A stretch of 37,312 bases of DNA from JALYJZ01 sp964476895. Lineage in GTDB: Bacteria; Patescibacteriota; SICC01. The DNA lies in NCBI GenBank assembly GCA_964476895.1, contig CAYZCS010000004.1:1-37312 (forward strand), in the 5' to 3' direction. Both the position numbers and the translations under genes were made by a program. Below, piece by piece: positions 7,926 to 16,666 of this stretch. The notes beneath the pieces were generated by a model. That model saw only the letters and a program-made list of their open reading frames with translations, did no database searches and was not told where the DNA came from. Positions within the stretch are counted from its first letter, which is position 1, and every line of letters begins with the position of its first letter.

Positions 7926-9767
7926 ATGTGCGGCATCGCCGGCTACGTAGGAGCCGAAACGGCGCGGCCGGTCCTGATCGGAGGACTGAAGCGTCTGGAG
8001 TACCGGGGGTATGATTCGGCGGGCATCGCCGAGCTCGACGGCGCGGACCTGACCGTGACCAAGGCGGCCGGGCGGGTCGCGGAGCTAGAGGCGAAGCTGC
8101 CAGATTCGACGGCGACCGCCGGCATCGCCCATACCCGCTGGGCGACCCACGGTGTGCCCAGTGAGGCGAACGCCCATCCACATGTAGCCGGTCGGATCGC
8201 CCTGGTACATAACGGAATCATCGAGAACTATCGCTCCCTCCGGGAGATGCTCGAAGCGGATGGTGTGCGCTTCGCCAGTGAGACCGACACCGAGGTGTTG
8301 GCGCAGCTCATCGCGAAGCACGTCGCGAAAGCCGGGACGAAGAAAGAGGTCCGGCCGTTCTGCGCGGGTGTCCGCGCGGCGCTCCGCGAAGTGCGGGGCA
8401 CGTTCGGCATCGTGGTGCTCTCTGCCGACTACCCCGGCACGCTGGTGGCCGCCCGGCGCGGCAGCCCCCTGGTGATCGGCTACGGCGACGGGGAGCACTT
8501 GGTCGCGTCGGACACCTCCGCCCTGCTCGGCCGGACCCGGCGGGTCGTCTACCTGGAGGATGACGAGATCGCGGAAGTCACCGCCGATGCCGTGAAGCTG
8601 GAGACGCTCGAAGCCCGACCGGTCAGCCGCTCCGTCACACGGATCAGCGGCAAGGTCGACGACGTCCAGAAGCAGGGATTCGCGCACTTCATGCTGAAGG
8701 AAATCCACGAACAACCGGAAGCGTTGCATGACGTCTTCCGGGGACGGCTGCGGCCCGACACCGGCGGAGCCATGCTCGGCGGTATCGATCTGACCGACGA
8801 CGAGCTCCGTGAGATCGACCAGGTGGTCTTGATCGGCTGCGGGACGGCGCTCTACGCCGGACAGGTCGGCGCCTGGTGGCTGGAGCGATTGGCCCGCGTC
8901 CCGGCGGCCGCGGTGGTCGCCAGCGAATGGCGGTACCGCAATCCGATCATCGGACCGAGGACGCTCTGTATCGCGTTATCACAGTCCGGCGAGACCGCGG
9001 ACACCCTGGCCGCGATCCGCGAAGCGAAGGCGAAGGGCGCGCGGACGATCGGCCTGATCAACGTGGTCGGCTCGACGATCGCCCGCGAGGTCGCGGACGG
9101 CGGGACGTACCTGCACGCCGGGCCGGAGATCGGCGTGGCCTCGACCAAGGCGTTCACGAATACGCTCGGCGCGCTGCTTCTGCTGTCCGTGCAATTCGGT
9201 CGGATCCGGAACCTCTCGCAGGAAGAAGGCCTGGCGATCATCTCCGAGGCCGGACGGTTGCCGGACCTGCTCGCCGGCCAGGTGAAGCAACGGAAGGTCA
9301 TCGCGGAGACCGCGAAACGGTACGGCGCGGCCAGGAACGCCCTGTACCTCGGCCGGGGACCGGCGTACCCGATGGCCCTCGAGGGCGCGCTCAAGCTGAA
9401 GGAGATCTCATACGTGCATGCCGAGGCGTATCCGGCCGGCGAGATGAAGCACGGACCGATCGCCCTGGTGGAACCGGACCTGCTTTCCGTCTTCCTGGCA
9501 CCCCGGAACGCCCTCTACGAGAAGACGAAGTCGAGCCTCGAGGAGGTCCGGGCCCGGGAGGGTGCGGTCATCGCCGTCACCACGGAAGGCAACCGTGAGC
9601 TGGACGGGCTGGCGGATGCGGTCATCGAAGTGCCGGAGACGCACGAGGTACTCGAGCCGTTCACGTTGGCGGTGCCGCTCCAGCTCCTCGCCTACGAAAT
9701 GGCCATTAGCCGCGGGAAAGACGTGGACATGCCGCGCAACCTCGCCAAGAGCGTCACCGTCGAGTAG
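7926..9767 (+). CDS. glmS: Glutamine--fructose-6-phosphate aminotransferase (isomerizing)
   Basis: GlmS makes glucosamine-6-phosphate, the first step toward UDP-GlcNAc and peptidoglycan. The 613-residue length is normal. The N terminus MCGIAGYVGAETARPVLI supplies the catalytic cysteine exposed after Met removal, and GLKRLEYRGYDSAGIA, HTRWATHG and HNGIIENY define the class II glutamine amidotransferase domain (about 1-240). Two SIS domains follow, with GCGTALYAG, ALSQSGETADTLAA, GPEIGVASTKAFTNTL and LGRGPAYPMALEGALKLKEI, ending in the conserved MPRNLAKSVTVE tail. The start is fixed by the Met-Cys requirement. The stop overlaps the convergent ksgA stop region by 14 bp. It links well to the many cell-wall enzymes in this window. 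Confidence 0.97.
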   Translation: MCGIAGYVGAETARPVLIGGLKRLEYRGYDSAGIAELDGADLTVTKAAGRVAELEAKLPDSTATAGIAHTRWATHGVPSEANAHPHVAGRIALVHNGIIENYRSLREMLEADGVRFASETDTEVLAQLIAKHVAKAGTKKEVRPFCAGVRAALREVRGTFGIVVLSADYPGTLVAARRGSPLVIGYGDGEHLVASDTSALLGRTRRVVYLEDDEIAEVTADAVKLETLEARPVSRSVTRISGKVDDVQKQGFAHFMLKEIHEQPEALHDVFRGRLRPDTGGAMLGGIDLTDDELREIDQVVLIGCGTALYAGQVGAWWLERLARVPAAAVVASEWRYRNPIIGPRTLCIALSQSGETADTLAAIREAKAKGARTIGLINVVGSTIAREVADGGTYLHAGPEIGVASTKAFTNTLGALLLLSVQFGRIRNLSQEEGLAIISEAGRLPDLLAGQVKQRKVIAETAKRYGAARNALYLGRGPAYPMALEGALKLKEISYVHAEAYPAGEMKHGPIALVEPDLLSVFLAPRNALYEKTKSSLEEVRAREGAVIAVTTEGNRELDGLADAVIEVPETHEVLEPFTLAVPLQLLAYEMAISRGKDVDMPRNLAKSVTVE

Positions 9768-10551
9768 CCTGCCGGGCCAGCGTCGCCCACTCCTCGACGG
9801 TCAGCGTTTCCGCCCGGCGCGTCGGATTGATGCCCGCGCGTTCCAGCAGCACCGCGGACTGTTCGTGGGACAGGTCCAGGTTCCGCGCCAGGCTGTTATG
9901 GACCTGCTTCCGCTTCTCGGCGAACCCTGCCCGCACGACGGCAAAGAACGCTTCCTCCGAGACGCCGCCGAGCGTCGCCTCGAGATTGCGTCCGATACCC
10001 TCGACCCGCAGGATCGCCGAATCCACTTCCGGCGGCGGCGAGAAGGCGCCGGCCTTGATCCGGCCGGCGATCCGGGGCATGCCGTAGAGCTGGACCGACA
10101 CCGCCAGCACGCTCATCTTCGGCGGCTGCGCGCAGATGCGTTCGGCGACCTCGGACTGCACCGTCAGCGTCATCGCCTCCGGACGGGATGCCGATCCCAG
10201 GAAGTGCCGGATAATCGCCGACGTGATGTAGTACGGCACGTTCGCGACCACTTGGTACGGCTGCGGCAGTTCCGAAAGATCCGTCTCCAGGATGTCGCCC
10301 TGACGTACCTCCAGGTTCCCGCATTCTGTGGTCCGCTCCCTGAGCTTCGGGATCAGCCGTTCGTCGAGTTCGACCGCGATCACCCGCTCCGCCCGCTCGC
10401 AGAGGCCCGGAGTCAGGATGCCCGGCCCCGGTCCGACCTCGACTATGGTCTCGGAGCCCGTAAGCTCCGCTGCGTCCAATACCTTCCGGACGGCACCGGG
10501 ATCCACCAGCCAATGCTGGCCGAGGGACTTCCTGGCATGGATCCGCTCCAT
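9754..10551 (-). CDS. rsmA: 16S rRNA (adenine1518/1519-N6)-dimethyltransferase
   Basis: RsmA (KsgA) dimethylates two adjacent adenines near the 3' end of 16S rRNA late in 30S assembly. The 265-residue protein begins MERIHARKSLGQHWLVD. It has the SAM motif IVEVGPGPGILTPGL, the acidic VIAVELDERL, RQGDILETDL and the catalytic VVANVPYYITSAIIRHFL (the N-[IL]-PY motif IV). A C-terminal helical domain with AEKRKQVHNSLARNL follows. The ATG lies 2 bp after the pcrA stop, with AAGGAG spanning the end of pcrA as Shine-Dalgarno, so translation is coupled. Its 3' end overlaps the convergent glmS gene. Confidence 0.95.
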   Translation of the reverse strand: MERIHARKSLGQHWLVDPGAVRKVLDAAELTGSETIVEVGPGPGILTPGLCERAERVIAVELDERLIPKLRERTTECGNLEVRQGDILETDLSELPQPYQVVANVPYYITSAIIRHFLGSASRPEAMTLTVQSEVAERICAQPPKMSVLAVSVQLYGMPRIAGRIKAGAFSPPPEVDSAILRVEGIGRNLEATLGGVSEEAFFAVVRAGFAEKRKQVHNSLARNLDLSHEQSAVLLERAGINPTRRAETLTVEEWATLARQATRR

Positions 10552-10553
10552 CG

Positions 10554-12785
10554 CTACTCCTTCTTCAGCATGCCGGCGAACGCGGAAGAGAGTTTCTTCA
10601 CCGCACCGTCGAATTCCACCGACAGGACCGAGTCGGTGACTTCCGTCACGGTCCCGCGCCCGAACTTCGGGTGCGTGACGGTATCGCCGGCCTCCAGATA
10701 GACCGGTTCCTGGCTGAACTCCTCGGACGGATGCGGCTGGTCCTGCGCCGGTGACTTGTAGCGCGGCGTACTCCGGCCCTGCATCGACCAGTCGCCGAAT
10801 CCCTGGCCCGCTTGTCCGGCAGCGGCCCGGACGCCGCCGGTCACTTCGAGCAATCCTTCCGGAATCTCCGACAGGAACCGTGACGGCAGGTTGGCCTGGA
10901 TGTTCCCGTAGAGCACCCGCGACGATGCATGCAGCAGGTAGAGCCGCTGCATCGCCCGGGTCATCCCGACGTACGCCAGCCGCCGCTCTTCTTCCATCTC
11001 GTTGGCATCCAGCAAGCTCCGGGAGTGCGGGAAGATTCCCTCCTCCAACCCGACGATCATCACCACCGGGAACTCCAGCCCCTTGGCGGCGTGCAGGGTC
11101 ATCAGCGTGACGCTGTCCGCCCGGTCGTCGTACTGGTCCACGTCCGTGATCAGCGAGACGTCCTCGAGGAATACGGACAGCGCCTCCTCGCCCTTGAGAT
11201 GATCGTACCGCTTGGCGGCCGTGGAAAGTTCCTTGAGGTTCTCGAGGCGCGCCGCCGCTTCGACGGTGCCGTCGTCGATCCACTCGGCATACCCGGTCTC
11301 CTTGAGGATCGCGGCGATCAGCTCGTCCACCGTCCCGCCGTCGTCCACCAGTTTCCTGAGCTTCGCGTAGAGCTCCGCGAACCGCTGCACCGCCTTGCGG
11401 CTGCCCGGTGCCAGTTCGCCGAGCTCGTCGGCCCGTTCGACGACGCCCTTCAACGAGAGTCCCTGCCGATCCGCGGTTTCCAACAGCACCGCCAATGCCT
11501 TGTCGCCAATGCCGCGGGTGGGCACGTTGATCACCCGCTTCCAGCACAGGCTGTCGTTGGGGTTATGCAGCGCCTGGAGATACGCCAGGATGTCCTTGAT
11601 CTCCTTCCGCTCGTAGAACCGGACGCCACCGACCACGCGGTACGGCAGGTTCGCCGCGATCAGGCGTTCCTCCACGGCCCGGCTCTGCGCGTTGGTCCGG
11701 TAGAGCACCGCGACGGTCCGGAGCGCGAACCCCTCGGACTGGAGCCGCCTGATCTCCTTCACGATCTGGTCGGCTTCGTCCCGCTCGTTCCTGGCCTCGA
11801 AGACGCGGAGCTTCTCGCCGGGACCGGCTTCCGTCCAGAGCGCCTTTTCCTTCCGGCCGGTGTTCTTCTCGATCACCGCCTGGGCCGCGTCGAGGATATT
11901 CTGGGTGGAACGATAGTTGCGCTCAAGCTTCACCACGACCGCGTCGGGATAGTCCTCTTCGAACTGCAGGATGTTCCGGATGTCCGCGCCGCGCCAGGAG
12001 TAGATGCCCTGGTCCGGGTCGCCGACCACGCAGAGATTCTGGTGCCCTTGGGCCAGCAGCTTCGTGAGCGTGTACTGGACGTGGTTGGTGTCCTGGTATT
12101 CATCCACCATCACGTAGCGCCAGCGCTGCTGGTACTTCTTCAGGACCTCCGGCCGGGTCGCGAAGAGCCGGACCGTCTCGACGAGCAGGTCGTCGAAGTC
12201 GAGCGCGTCGTTCCGTTTGAGCAGCTTCTGGTACTCGCGGTAGATCGCCGCGATCGTCGCTTGCGGCTCACCCTGGGCCCGTTCGCCGTACTTCGCGGGA
12301 TCCATCAGCTCGTTCTTGGCCGCGGAGATCTCGTGCCGGACGAACCCCGGGTTGTACTGTTTCTGTGAGATCTGCAGGTAATCCATCGCTGCCTTCACCG
12401 CGACCTGGGAATCGTGGGCGTCGTAGATCGTGAAGCCGGGGACCAGGCCGATCTGCTGGCCGTCCGCCCGGAGGATCCGGACGCAGATGGCGTGGAACGT
12501 GCCGATCGTCGGCAGGTCCGCGCGTTGCGGCCGGACGGACGAGTCGTCCGTGTTTCGCCGGAGCAAGTCGCGGACGCGCTCCTTCATCTCGCCGGCGGCC
12601 TTGTTGGTGAACGTCACCGCCAGGATCGCCAGCGGCGGCACGTCGCGTTCCCGGATCAGGTGCGCCACCCGGTATGTCAGCGCCCGGGTCTTGCCGGAAC
12701 CAGCGCCGGCCAGGATCAGCACCGGACCGTCCGTGGTGGCGGCGGCCTTGCGCTGGTCTTCGTTAAGTTCGTCGAGAAGGGTCAC
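10554..12785 (-). CDS. pcrA: ATP-dependent DNA helicase UvrD/PcrA
   Basis: The 743-residue superfamily 1A helicase unwinds DNA 3'-5' in repair and removes obstacles to replication. Helicase motifs in order: LNEDQRKAA (Q motif), LILAGAGSGKTRALTYRV (Walker A), LAVTFTNKAA, VDEYQDTNHVQY (Walker B), VVGDPDQGIYSWRGAD, KLERNYRSTQ, LMTLHAAKGLEFPVV and AYVGMTRA. The C-terminal tail GDTVTHPKFGRGTV with VEFDGAVKKLSSAFA matches the PcrA/UvrD RNA-polymerase-interacting module. The start codon is GTG. A strong -10 (TAAAAT) ends 6 nt before it, which supports this start and a leaderless message. It is followed by rsmA in the same operon. Confidence 0.95.
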   Translation of the reverse strand: MTLLDELNEDQRKAAATTDGPVLILAGAGSGKTRALTYRVAHLIRERDVPPLAILAVTFTNKAAGEMKERVRDLLRRNTDDSSVRPQRADLPTIGTFHAICVRILRADGQQIGLVPGFTIYDAHDSQVAVKAAMDYLQISQKQYNPGFVRHEISAAKNELMDPAKYGERAQGEPQATIAAIYREYQKLLKRNDALDFDDLLVETVRLFATRPEVLKKYQQRWRYVMVDEYQDTNHVQYTLTKLLAQGHQNLCVVGDPDQGIYSWRGADIRNILQFEEDYPDAVVVKLERNYRSTQNILDAAQAVIEKNTGRKEKALWTEAGPGEKLRVFEARNERDEADQIVKEIRRLQSEGFALRTVAVLYRTNAQSRAVEERLIAANLPYRVVGGVRFYERKEIKDILAYLQALHNPNDSLCWKRVINVPTRGIGDKALAVLLETADRQGLSLKGVVERADELGELAPGSRKAVQRFAELYAKLRKLVDDGGTVDELIAAILKETGYAEWIDDGTVEAAARLENLKELSTAAKRYDHLKGEEALSVFLEDVSLITDVDQYDDRADSVTLMTLHAAKGLEFPVVMIVGLEEGIFPHSRSLLDANEMEEERRLAYVGMTRAMQRLYLLHASSRVLYGNIQANLPSRFLSEIPEGLLEVTGGVRAAAGQAGQGFGDWSMQGRSTPRYKSPAQDQPHPSEEFSQEPVYLEAGDTVTHPKFGRGTVTEVTDSVLSVEFDGAVKKLSSAFAGMLKKE

Positions 12786-12791
12786 TGGTCT

Positions 12792-12797
12792 ATTTTA
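12792..12797 (-). promoter_or_regulatory. Candidate -10 box (TAAAAT), leaderless pcrA
   Basis: TAAAAT on the minus strand ends 6 nt before the pcrA GTG start codon. It lies just downstream of the glyA terminator hairpin, where a fresh promoter is expected. Confidence 0.55.
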
Positions 12798-12812
12798 GCG
12801 GGTTATGAAAAC

Positions 12813-12831
12813 GGGAGCGCAGCGCGCTCCC
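12813..12831 (-). terminator. Intrinsic terminator after glyA
   Basis: A perfect 8-bp stem (GGGAGCGC / GCGCTCCC) with a 3-nt loop is followed on the minus strand by GTTTTC. It begins 17 bp after the glyA stop and precedes the pcrA promoter, as expected for a Rho-independent terminator separating the two units. Confidence 0.75.
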
Positions 12832-12847
12832 TCCCCATAATGACACG

Positions 12848-14083
12848 CTAGGATGGCAGCGGGAACCGGGCCGTCAGCTTACGGACGGCTGCGGCGGTCT
12901 TCTGCTGGACGGACTCGTCGCCGATGTCCGCCAGCACCGCGGCGATCAACCCGGCGATTTCCTTCATCTCGCCTTCTTTCATGCCGCGGGTCGTGACCGA
13001 CGGCGTCCCGATCCGAAGCCCGCTGGTGACGAACGGCGACTCGGAGTCATTCGGTACCGTGTTCTTGTTCAACGTGATCATCGCCCGGTCGAGCGCGAGT
13101 GCCGCCTCCTTGCCAGTCAGCTCCTGCGGCCGCAGGTCGACCAGGAGCAGATGGTTGTCCGTACCACCGGAAACGAGTTTGCACCCCTGCGCCGAGAGCT
13201 CTTCCGCGAGCGTCTTCGCGTTCGTGACGACCTGCCCGGCGTACGCCTTGAACTCCGGCCGGAGCGCTTCGCCGAACGCGACTGCCTTGCCGGCGATCAT
13301 GTTCATCAGCGGGCCGCCCTGCATCCCCGGGAATACCGCCTTGTCGATCTTCTTGGCGATCTCCGCATCGTTGGTGAGGATCATGCCGCCGCGCGCGCCG
13401 CGCAGCGTCTTGTGCGTCGTGGTGGTCACGACATGCGCGTGCGGGAACGGATCCGGGTACGCGCCGGCGGCCACCAGCCCCGCCACATGAGCGATGTCCG
13501 CCATCAGGATCGCGTCCACGGAATCGGCGATCTCCCGGAAGCGCTGCCAGTCGAGCGTGCGGGAGTAGGCGGAGAATCCGGCGACGATCAGCTGCGGCCG
13601 GTGCTCCTTGGCAAGTTTTTCCACTTCGTCGTAATCGAGCACTTCGCGTTCCGGATCGACCCCGTAAAGCGCCGACGTATACAACTGCCCGGACGCGTTG
13701 ACCGCCTGCCCGTGCGAGAGATGGCCGCCATGGGAAATCTCCTGGCCCATGATCGTGTCGCCCGGCTTGAGCAGCCCCAGGTACACCGCCATGTTCGCTT
13801 GGGCGCCGGAATGCGGCTGCACGTTCGCGAAGACGCAGCCGAACAGTTGCTTGGCCCGTTCGCGGGCCAGCTCCTCGACTTCGTCGATGATGGCGTTGCC
13901 TTCGTAGTAGCGCTTGCCCGGATAGCCCTCCGCGTACTTGTTGGTCAGCACCGAACCCGTCGCCTCGCGGACCGCCGGCGACGCATAGTTCTCCGAAGCG
14001 ATCAGCTGCAGGCCTTCCTGCTGCCGCGTGGCTTCCCGCTCGATCGCGGCGAAAAGGTCGGGGTCTTGCTGTTCGAGGCTCAT
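12848..14083 (-). CDS. glyA: Serine hydroxymethyltransferase
   Basis: This PLP enzyme interconverts serine and glycine and charges tetrahydrofolate with a one-carbon unit. At 411 residues it is normal length. Motifs: LIASENYASPAVREATGS, LTNKYAEGYPGKRYYEG, NVQPHSGAQANMAVYLGL, the HGGHLSHG loop, DIAHVAGLVAAGAYP and the PLP lysine in TTTHKTLRGARGGMIL, then FPGMQGGPLMN and SGLRIGTPSVTTRG. The start at 14083 is backed by TAAGCT ending 6 nt upstream. A terminator hairpin follows the stop. One-carbon units are also needed for purine synthesis, relevant to the purE-purC gene near the other end of the window. Confidence 0.97.
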   Translation of the reverse strand: MSLEQQDPDLFAAIEREATRQQEGLQLIASENYASPAVREATGSVLTNKYAEGYPGKRYYEGNAIIDEVEELARERAKQLFGCVFANVQPHSGAQANMAVYLGLLKPGDTIMGQEISHGGHLSHGQAVNASGQLYTSALYGVDPEREVLDYDEVEKLAKEHRPQLIVAGFSAYSRTLDWQRFREIADSVDAILMADIAHVAGLVAAGAYPDPFPHAHVVTTTTHKTLRGARGGMILTNDAEIAKKIDKAVFPGMQGGPLMNMIAGKAVAFGEALRPEFKAYAGQVVTNAKTLAEELSAQGCKLVSGGTDNHLLLVDLRPQELTGKEAALALDRAMITLNKNTVPNDSESPFVTSGLRIGTPSVTTRGMKEGEMKEIAGLIAAVLADIGDESVQQKTAAAVRKLTARFPLPS

Positions 14084-14089
14084 GAATCC

Positions 14090-14095
14090 AGCTTA
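14090..14095 (-). promoter_or_regulatory. Candidate -10 box (TAAGCT), leaderless glyA
   Basis: TAAGCT on the minus strand ends 6 nt before the glyA ATG in the 29-bp gap after the PPC gene. It is a weaker match to TATAAT (4 of 6) but has the spacing seen at the other leaderless starts. Confidence 0.4.
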
Positions 14096-14112
14096 CCGCA
14101 AGCCGGAAACGG

Positions 14113-14502
14113 TTACTCTTCTACGACCAGTTCGTCGTAGCCGGTGTCCGGATCAGGCTCCCTTCGAAACGTTCCTTCGACGACGCCGATGGTAATTTCA
14201 GCGGTCGTCCGGACGATACAGCCCTTGCCCAGGTGCCCGCCGACCGTCTTTCCCTCGTGATCCGACACCGAAAGGTGCAGATGCGATCCGCTCAGGGAAA
14301 CCGTGCCGGTAAGTGAGACGATCTCATAATCCCGCTCCGTCTCAAGAAACTTTCGCGCATCGGCCAGCCGGATCCGAACCCGCTGCAGGCTTCCTACGCC
14401 GGACAGAATCACGCCTGCCCTAACGGTATGTTCTTCCGCGGCCCGTTCGATTTCCTCACGAAGATCCTGGCCCGGTTTGATTCGAAACGAATATGTCTTC
14501 AT
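14113..14502 (-). CDS. PPC-domain (DUF296) protein
   Basis: A 129-residue single-domain protein of the PPC/DUF296 family, found in plant AT-hook nuclear proteins and as stand-alone bacterial and archaeal trimers. The signature GSHLHLSVSDHEGKTVGGHL with the following GCIVRTTAEITIGV is clear, preceded by AGVILSGVGSLQRVRIRL. The histidines of the signature can bind zinc in solved family members. It begins MKTYSFRIKPGQDLREEI, 5 bp after the tsaC stop and upstream of glyA. The function is unknown; proposals for the family include DNA or small-molecule binding. It lacks an AT hook. Confidence 0.85.
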   Translation of the reverse strand: MKTYSFRIKPGQDLREEIERAAEEHTVRAGVILSGVGSLQRVRIRLADARKFLETERDYEIVSLTGTVSLSGSHLHLSVSDHEGKTVGGHLGKGCIVRTTAEITIGVVEGTFRREPDPDTGYDELVVEE

Positions 14503-14507
14503 GACTG

Positions 14508-15140
14508 TTACTTCGTCACTTCCACGATATCAGCTTCCGGAATCGCGCCTTCGCGGAGCACCTTCACGCCGCCGGTGACGTCGACCACCGTCGAGACCGG
14601 ACGGAGCGGGAGCACCCCGGCATCGATCACCAGATGCGGCAGGTCGTCGCCGGTCAGGCTGTCCAGGAATTCCTCCGGCGTGAAGGCCGGAGGCCGTCCG
14701 GAAAGGTTGGCGCTGGTCGCCGTGTACGGCCGCTCCAAGCGCTCGGCCAGCTGCACCGCGAACGGATAGTCGGGATACCGGATTCCGACCGTCCGTCCTT
14801 TGCCCACGCACTGCGGCGCCAGCCCGGCGCCGGTGGAAACGGGAAGCACCAGGGTGAGCGGTCCCGGCATGAACCGGTCCCAGAGCCGGGCCGCCGCCGG
14901 ATTAAACGTCGCGATCGCCTCGGCCTGGCGCCGTCCGTCGGTGATCACCGAGAGCGGCTTGCCCGACGTATCCTGTTTGAGCCGGAGGACGGTTTCCAGC
15001 GCTTCTTCCCGCGCCGCGTCGGCCGCCAGGCCGTAGCTCGTGTCGGTCGGGAAGAGCACCACGCCTCCTTCGATCAGGAACTCGACCGCCGTAGCCACGG
15101 CCTCCTCCAGATTGTGCTCACTCAGCTTGATGGTTTTCAT
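14508..15140 (-). CDS. tsaC: L-threonylcarbamoyladenylate synthase (Sua5/YrdC/YwlC family)
   Basis: This enzyme condenses threonine, bicarbonate and ATP to threonylcarbamoyl-AMP, used for the t6A37 modification of ANN-decoding tRNAs. The protein from this ATG is about 210 residues, starting MKTIKLSEHNLEEAVATA. It has GGVVLFPTDTSYGLAADA, LRLKQDTSGKPLSVI, PGPLTLVLPVSTG, VGIRYPDYPFA and the TATSANLSGRPP signature. It lacks the C-terminal Sua5 domain. In-frame ATGs exist upstream at 15167 and 15179, so the start is not certain; MKTIK is preferred because family similarity begins there. It is divergent from the TRM11-like gene, which is also likely a tRNA-modification gene. Confidence 0.9.
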   Translation of the reverse strand: MKTIKLSEHNLEEAVATAVEFLIEGGVVLFPTDTSYGLAADAAREEALETVLRLKQDTSGKPLSVITDGRRQAEAIATFNPAAARLWDRFMPGPLTLVLPVSTGAGLAPQCVGKGRTVGIRYPDYPFAVQLAERLERPYTATSANLSGRPPAFTPEEFLDSLTGDDLPHLVIDAGVLPLRPVSTVVDVTGGVKVLREGAIPEADIVEVTK

Positions 15141-15177
15141 GTTTTTATCGACACTCCCTGTTACCATGCATCGTAGC

Positions 15178-16377
15178 ATGACCTCACCGACCTACGCCGC
15201 CATCTTCGGTCGCAACCCGGCCCTCACCGTTTCGGAACTGACCGCGCTTTCGGAAACGCACGGGTTCGCCATCCGGCCGCTCGGGAAATACGCGGTCGAG
15301 CTGGACGGGTTCGACCCGGCGCTCGCCGACCGCACCGGCGCCGTCACCAAGCTGGTCCGGCTTTCCGCGCGGACGTATCCCGACGCGACCGCGGCGCTCC
15401 AGGCCGAAGCCGCCGCAATCTCCGCCGACGCCAAGTTCCCGTTCGGCGTGAGCTCGTACGCCGACGACCGCGCCACCCCGCTCGCTACCGTCCTCAAGCG
15501 GCACCTCAAGGAGCGGGACATCCCGGCGCGGTTCATCGGGCAACCCAAGGGACGTTCCGGGCGCTGGCCGGACGGAGAGCTTTCCGCCGTCCAGGTCCGC
15601 CATGGCGACCTGCTCACCCGGGGCGCCGACTTCTGCATCTTCGGAACGCCGGACGGCTACCGGAGCGGCCGTACCGCCTGGGTCTACGACTTCGAGGGCT
15701 TCGCCGCGCGGGACTACGACAAGCCGGCCGCCGACGCCCGTCGCGGGATGCTTCCGCCGCAGCTTGCCCGCACCATGGTGAATCTCGCGACCTGCGGCGA
15801 TCCGGACCTCGCCGTCTACGATCCGTTCTGCGGCAACGGGAATCTCCTGATCGAATCGGCCATGCTCGGTCACCGCACGCTCGGATCGGACATCACGGAA
15901 GACGCCGTGGGCGCGGCAAGGCAAAACCTCCGCTGGCTGGCGGAGCGGCACCCGGAGCTGCCCAAAGCCGAGGTAACGCTTCACGACGCCACCATGTCGC
16001 TGGACGCCGACGCTCCCGCGGTCCTCGCGACGGAAGGCTACCTCGGCGACCCGCTCGGCCAACAGGCGACCGCCGCCGACATGGAGCATCAGGCGAAGTT
16101 CGTAGAGACGCTGATCGGGAAGTTCCTGCAACGCGCCGCCGACTTCCTGGAGCCGGGACGACGCGTGGTAATCACGTTTCCGGCCTGGCGGACCCCCGGT
16201 TCGCGGCAGCCTCACCGCCTCCTGGACGTTGAACGGATTTCCCGCCTTGGTTACACTGTAATTCGACCCGTTCCGGAGGGATTCTCCTTCCCGGAACTCA
16301 CCAGCCGCGGATCGATCGACGTCGCCCGGCCGAAGCAGCGGGTCGTCCACGAATTATTCATTTTTCAAAAGCACTGA
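15178..16377 (+). CDS. TRM11-like SAM-dependent tRNA guanosine methyltransferase (probable)
   Basis: From MTSPTYAAIFGRNPALTVSE the protein is 399 residues; an in-frame ATG at 15166 is also possible. The N-terminal half resembles the THUMP-like region of Trm11/Trm-G10 enzymes (FGRNPALTVSELTAL, then RIGKPKG-like RFIGQPKGRSGRW). The catalytic half has MLPPQLARTMVNLA, then the SAM-binding loop VYDPFCGNGNLLIESAML and the acidic GSDITEDAVGAARQNL. Motif IV, usually DPPYG, reads ATEGYLGDPLG here. Such TE-x-YLG-x-PL variants occur in TRM11-family proteins annotated from CPR genomes (recall, not searched). The likely role is N2-methylation of a tRNA guanosine, but the changed motif leaves activity open. 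rpmA follows 3 bp after the stop. Confidence 0.75.
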   Translation: MTSPTYAAIFGRNPALTVSELTALSETHGFAIRPLGKYAVELDGFDPALADRTGAVTKLVRLSARTYPDATAALQAEAAAISADAKFPFGVSSYADDRATPLATVLKRHLKERDIPARFIGQPKGRSGRWPDGELSAVQVRHGDLLTRGADFCIFGTPDGYRSGRTAWVYDFEGFAARDYDKPAADARRGMLPPQLARTMVNLATCGDPDLAVYDPFCGNGNLLIESAMLGHRTLGSDITEDAVGAARQNLRWLAERHPELPKAEVTLHDATMSLDADAPAVLATEGYLGDPLGQQATAADMEHQAKFVETLIGKFLQRAADFLEPGRRVVITFPAWRTPGSRQPHRLLDVERISRLGYTVIRPVPEGFSFPELTSRGSIDVARPKQRVVHELFIFQKH

Positions 16378-16380
16378 ACC

Positions 16381-16659
16381 ATGGCACATACTAAAGCCGG
16401 CGGCACTACCAAACTGGGGCGCGATTCGCGCTCCCAGCGCCTTGGCGTGAAGGTCGGCGACGGACAGCAGGTCCACGCCGGCGCGATCCTCGTCCGCCAG
16501 CGCGGCCGCTGGATGGAACCCGGCGAGAACGTCGGTTGCGGCAAGGACGATACCCTTTTCGCTACCGCGACCGGTACCGTGAAGTACGACAAGCGGCAGA
16601 AGACCCGCTTCAGCGGATCCCGCATCCGGAAGACGGTCGTTTCGGTCCAGGTCTACTAA
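16381..16659 (+). CDS. rpmA: 50S ribosomal protein L27
   Basis: The 92-residue protein begins MAHTKAGGTTKLGRDSRSQR, the standard L27 N terminus that reaches into the peptidyl transferase centre, and has GVKVGDGQQVHAGAILVRQR and ENVGCGKDDTLFATATGTV. There is no Firmicute-type cleavable N-terminal extension. It starts 3 bp after the TRM11-like gene on the same strand, so the two are co-transcribed; rplU (L21), the usual partner, is absent. The gene is convergent with pyrG, with only 7 bp between stops and no visible terminator. Confidence 0.96.
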   Translation: MAHTKAGGTTKLGRDSRSQRLGVKVGDGQQVHAGAILVRQRGRWMEPGENVGCGKDDTLFATATGTVKYDKRQKTRFSGSRIRKTVVSVQVY

Positions 16660-16666
16660 GAAGCGC

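Noticed and set aside
10929..12368. Long open frame antisense to pcrA (and similar long antisense frames opposite C39, MFS, metG, glmS, pyrG, ctpA and ackA)
   Set aside because: High GC removes stop codons from antisense frames; the products are low-complexity R/P/G/A-rich without family motifs, while the other strand encodes clear proteins.
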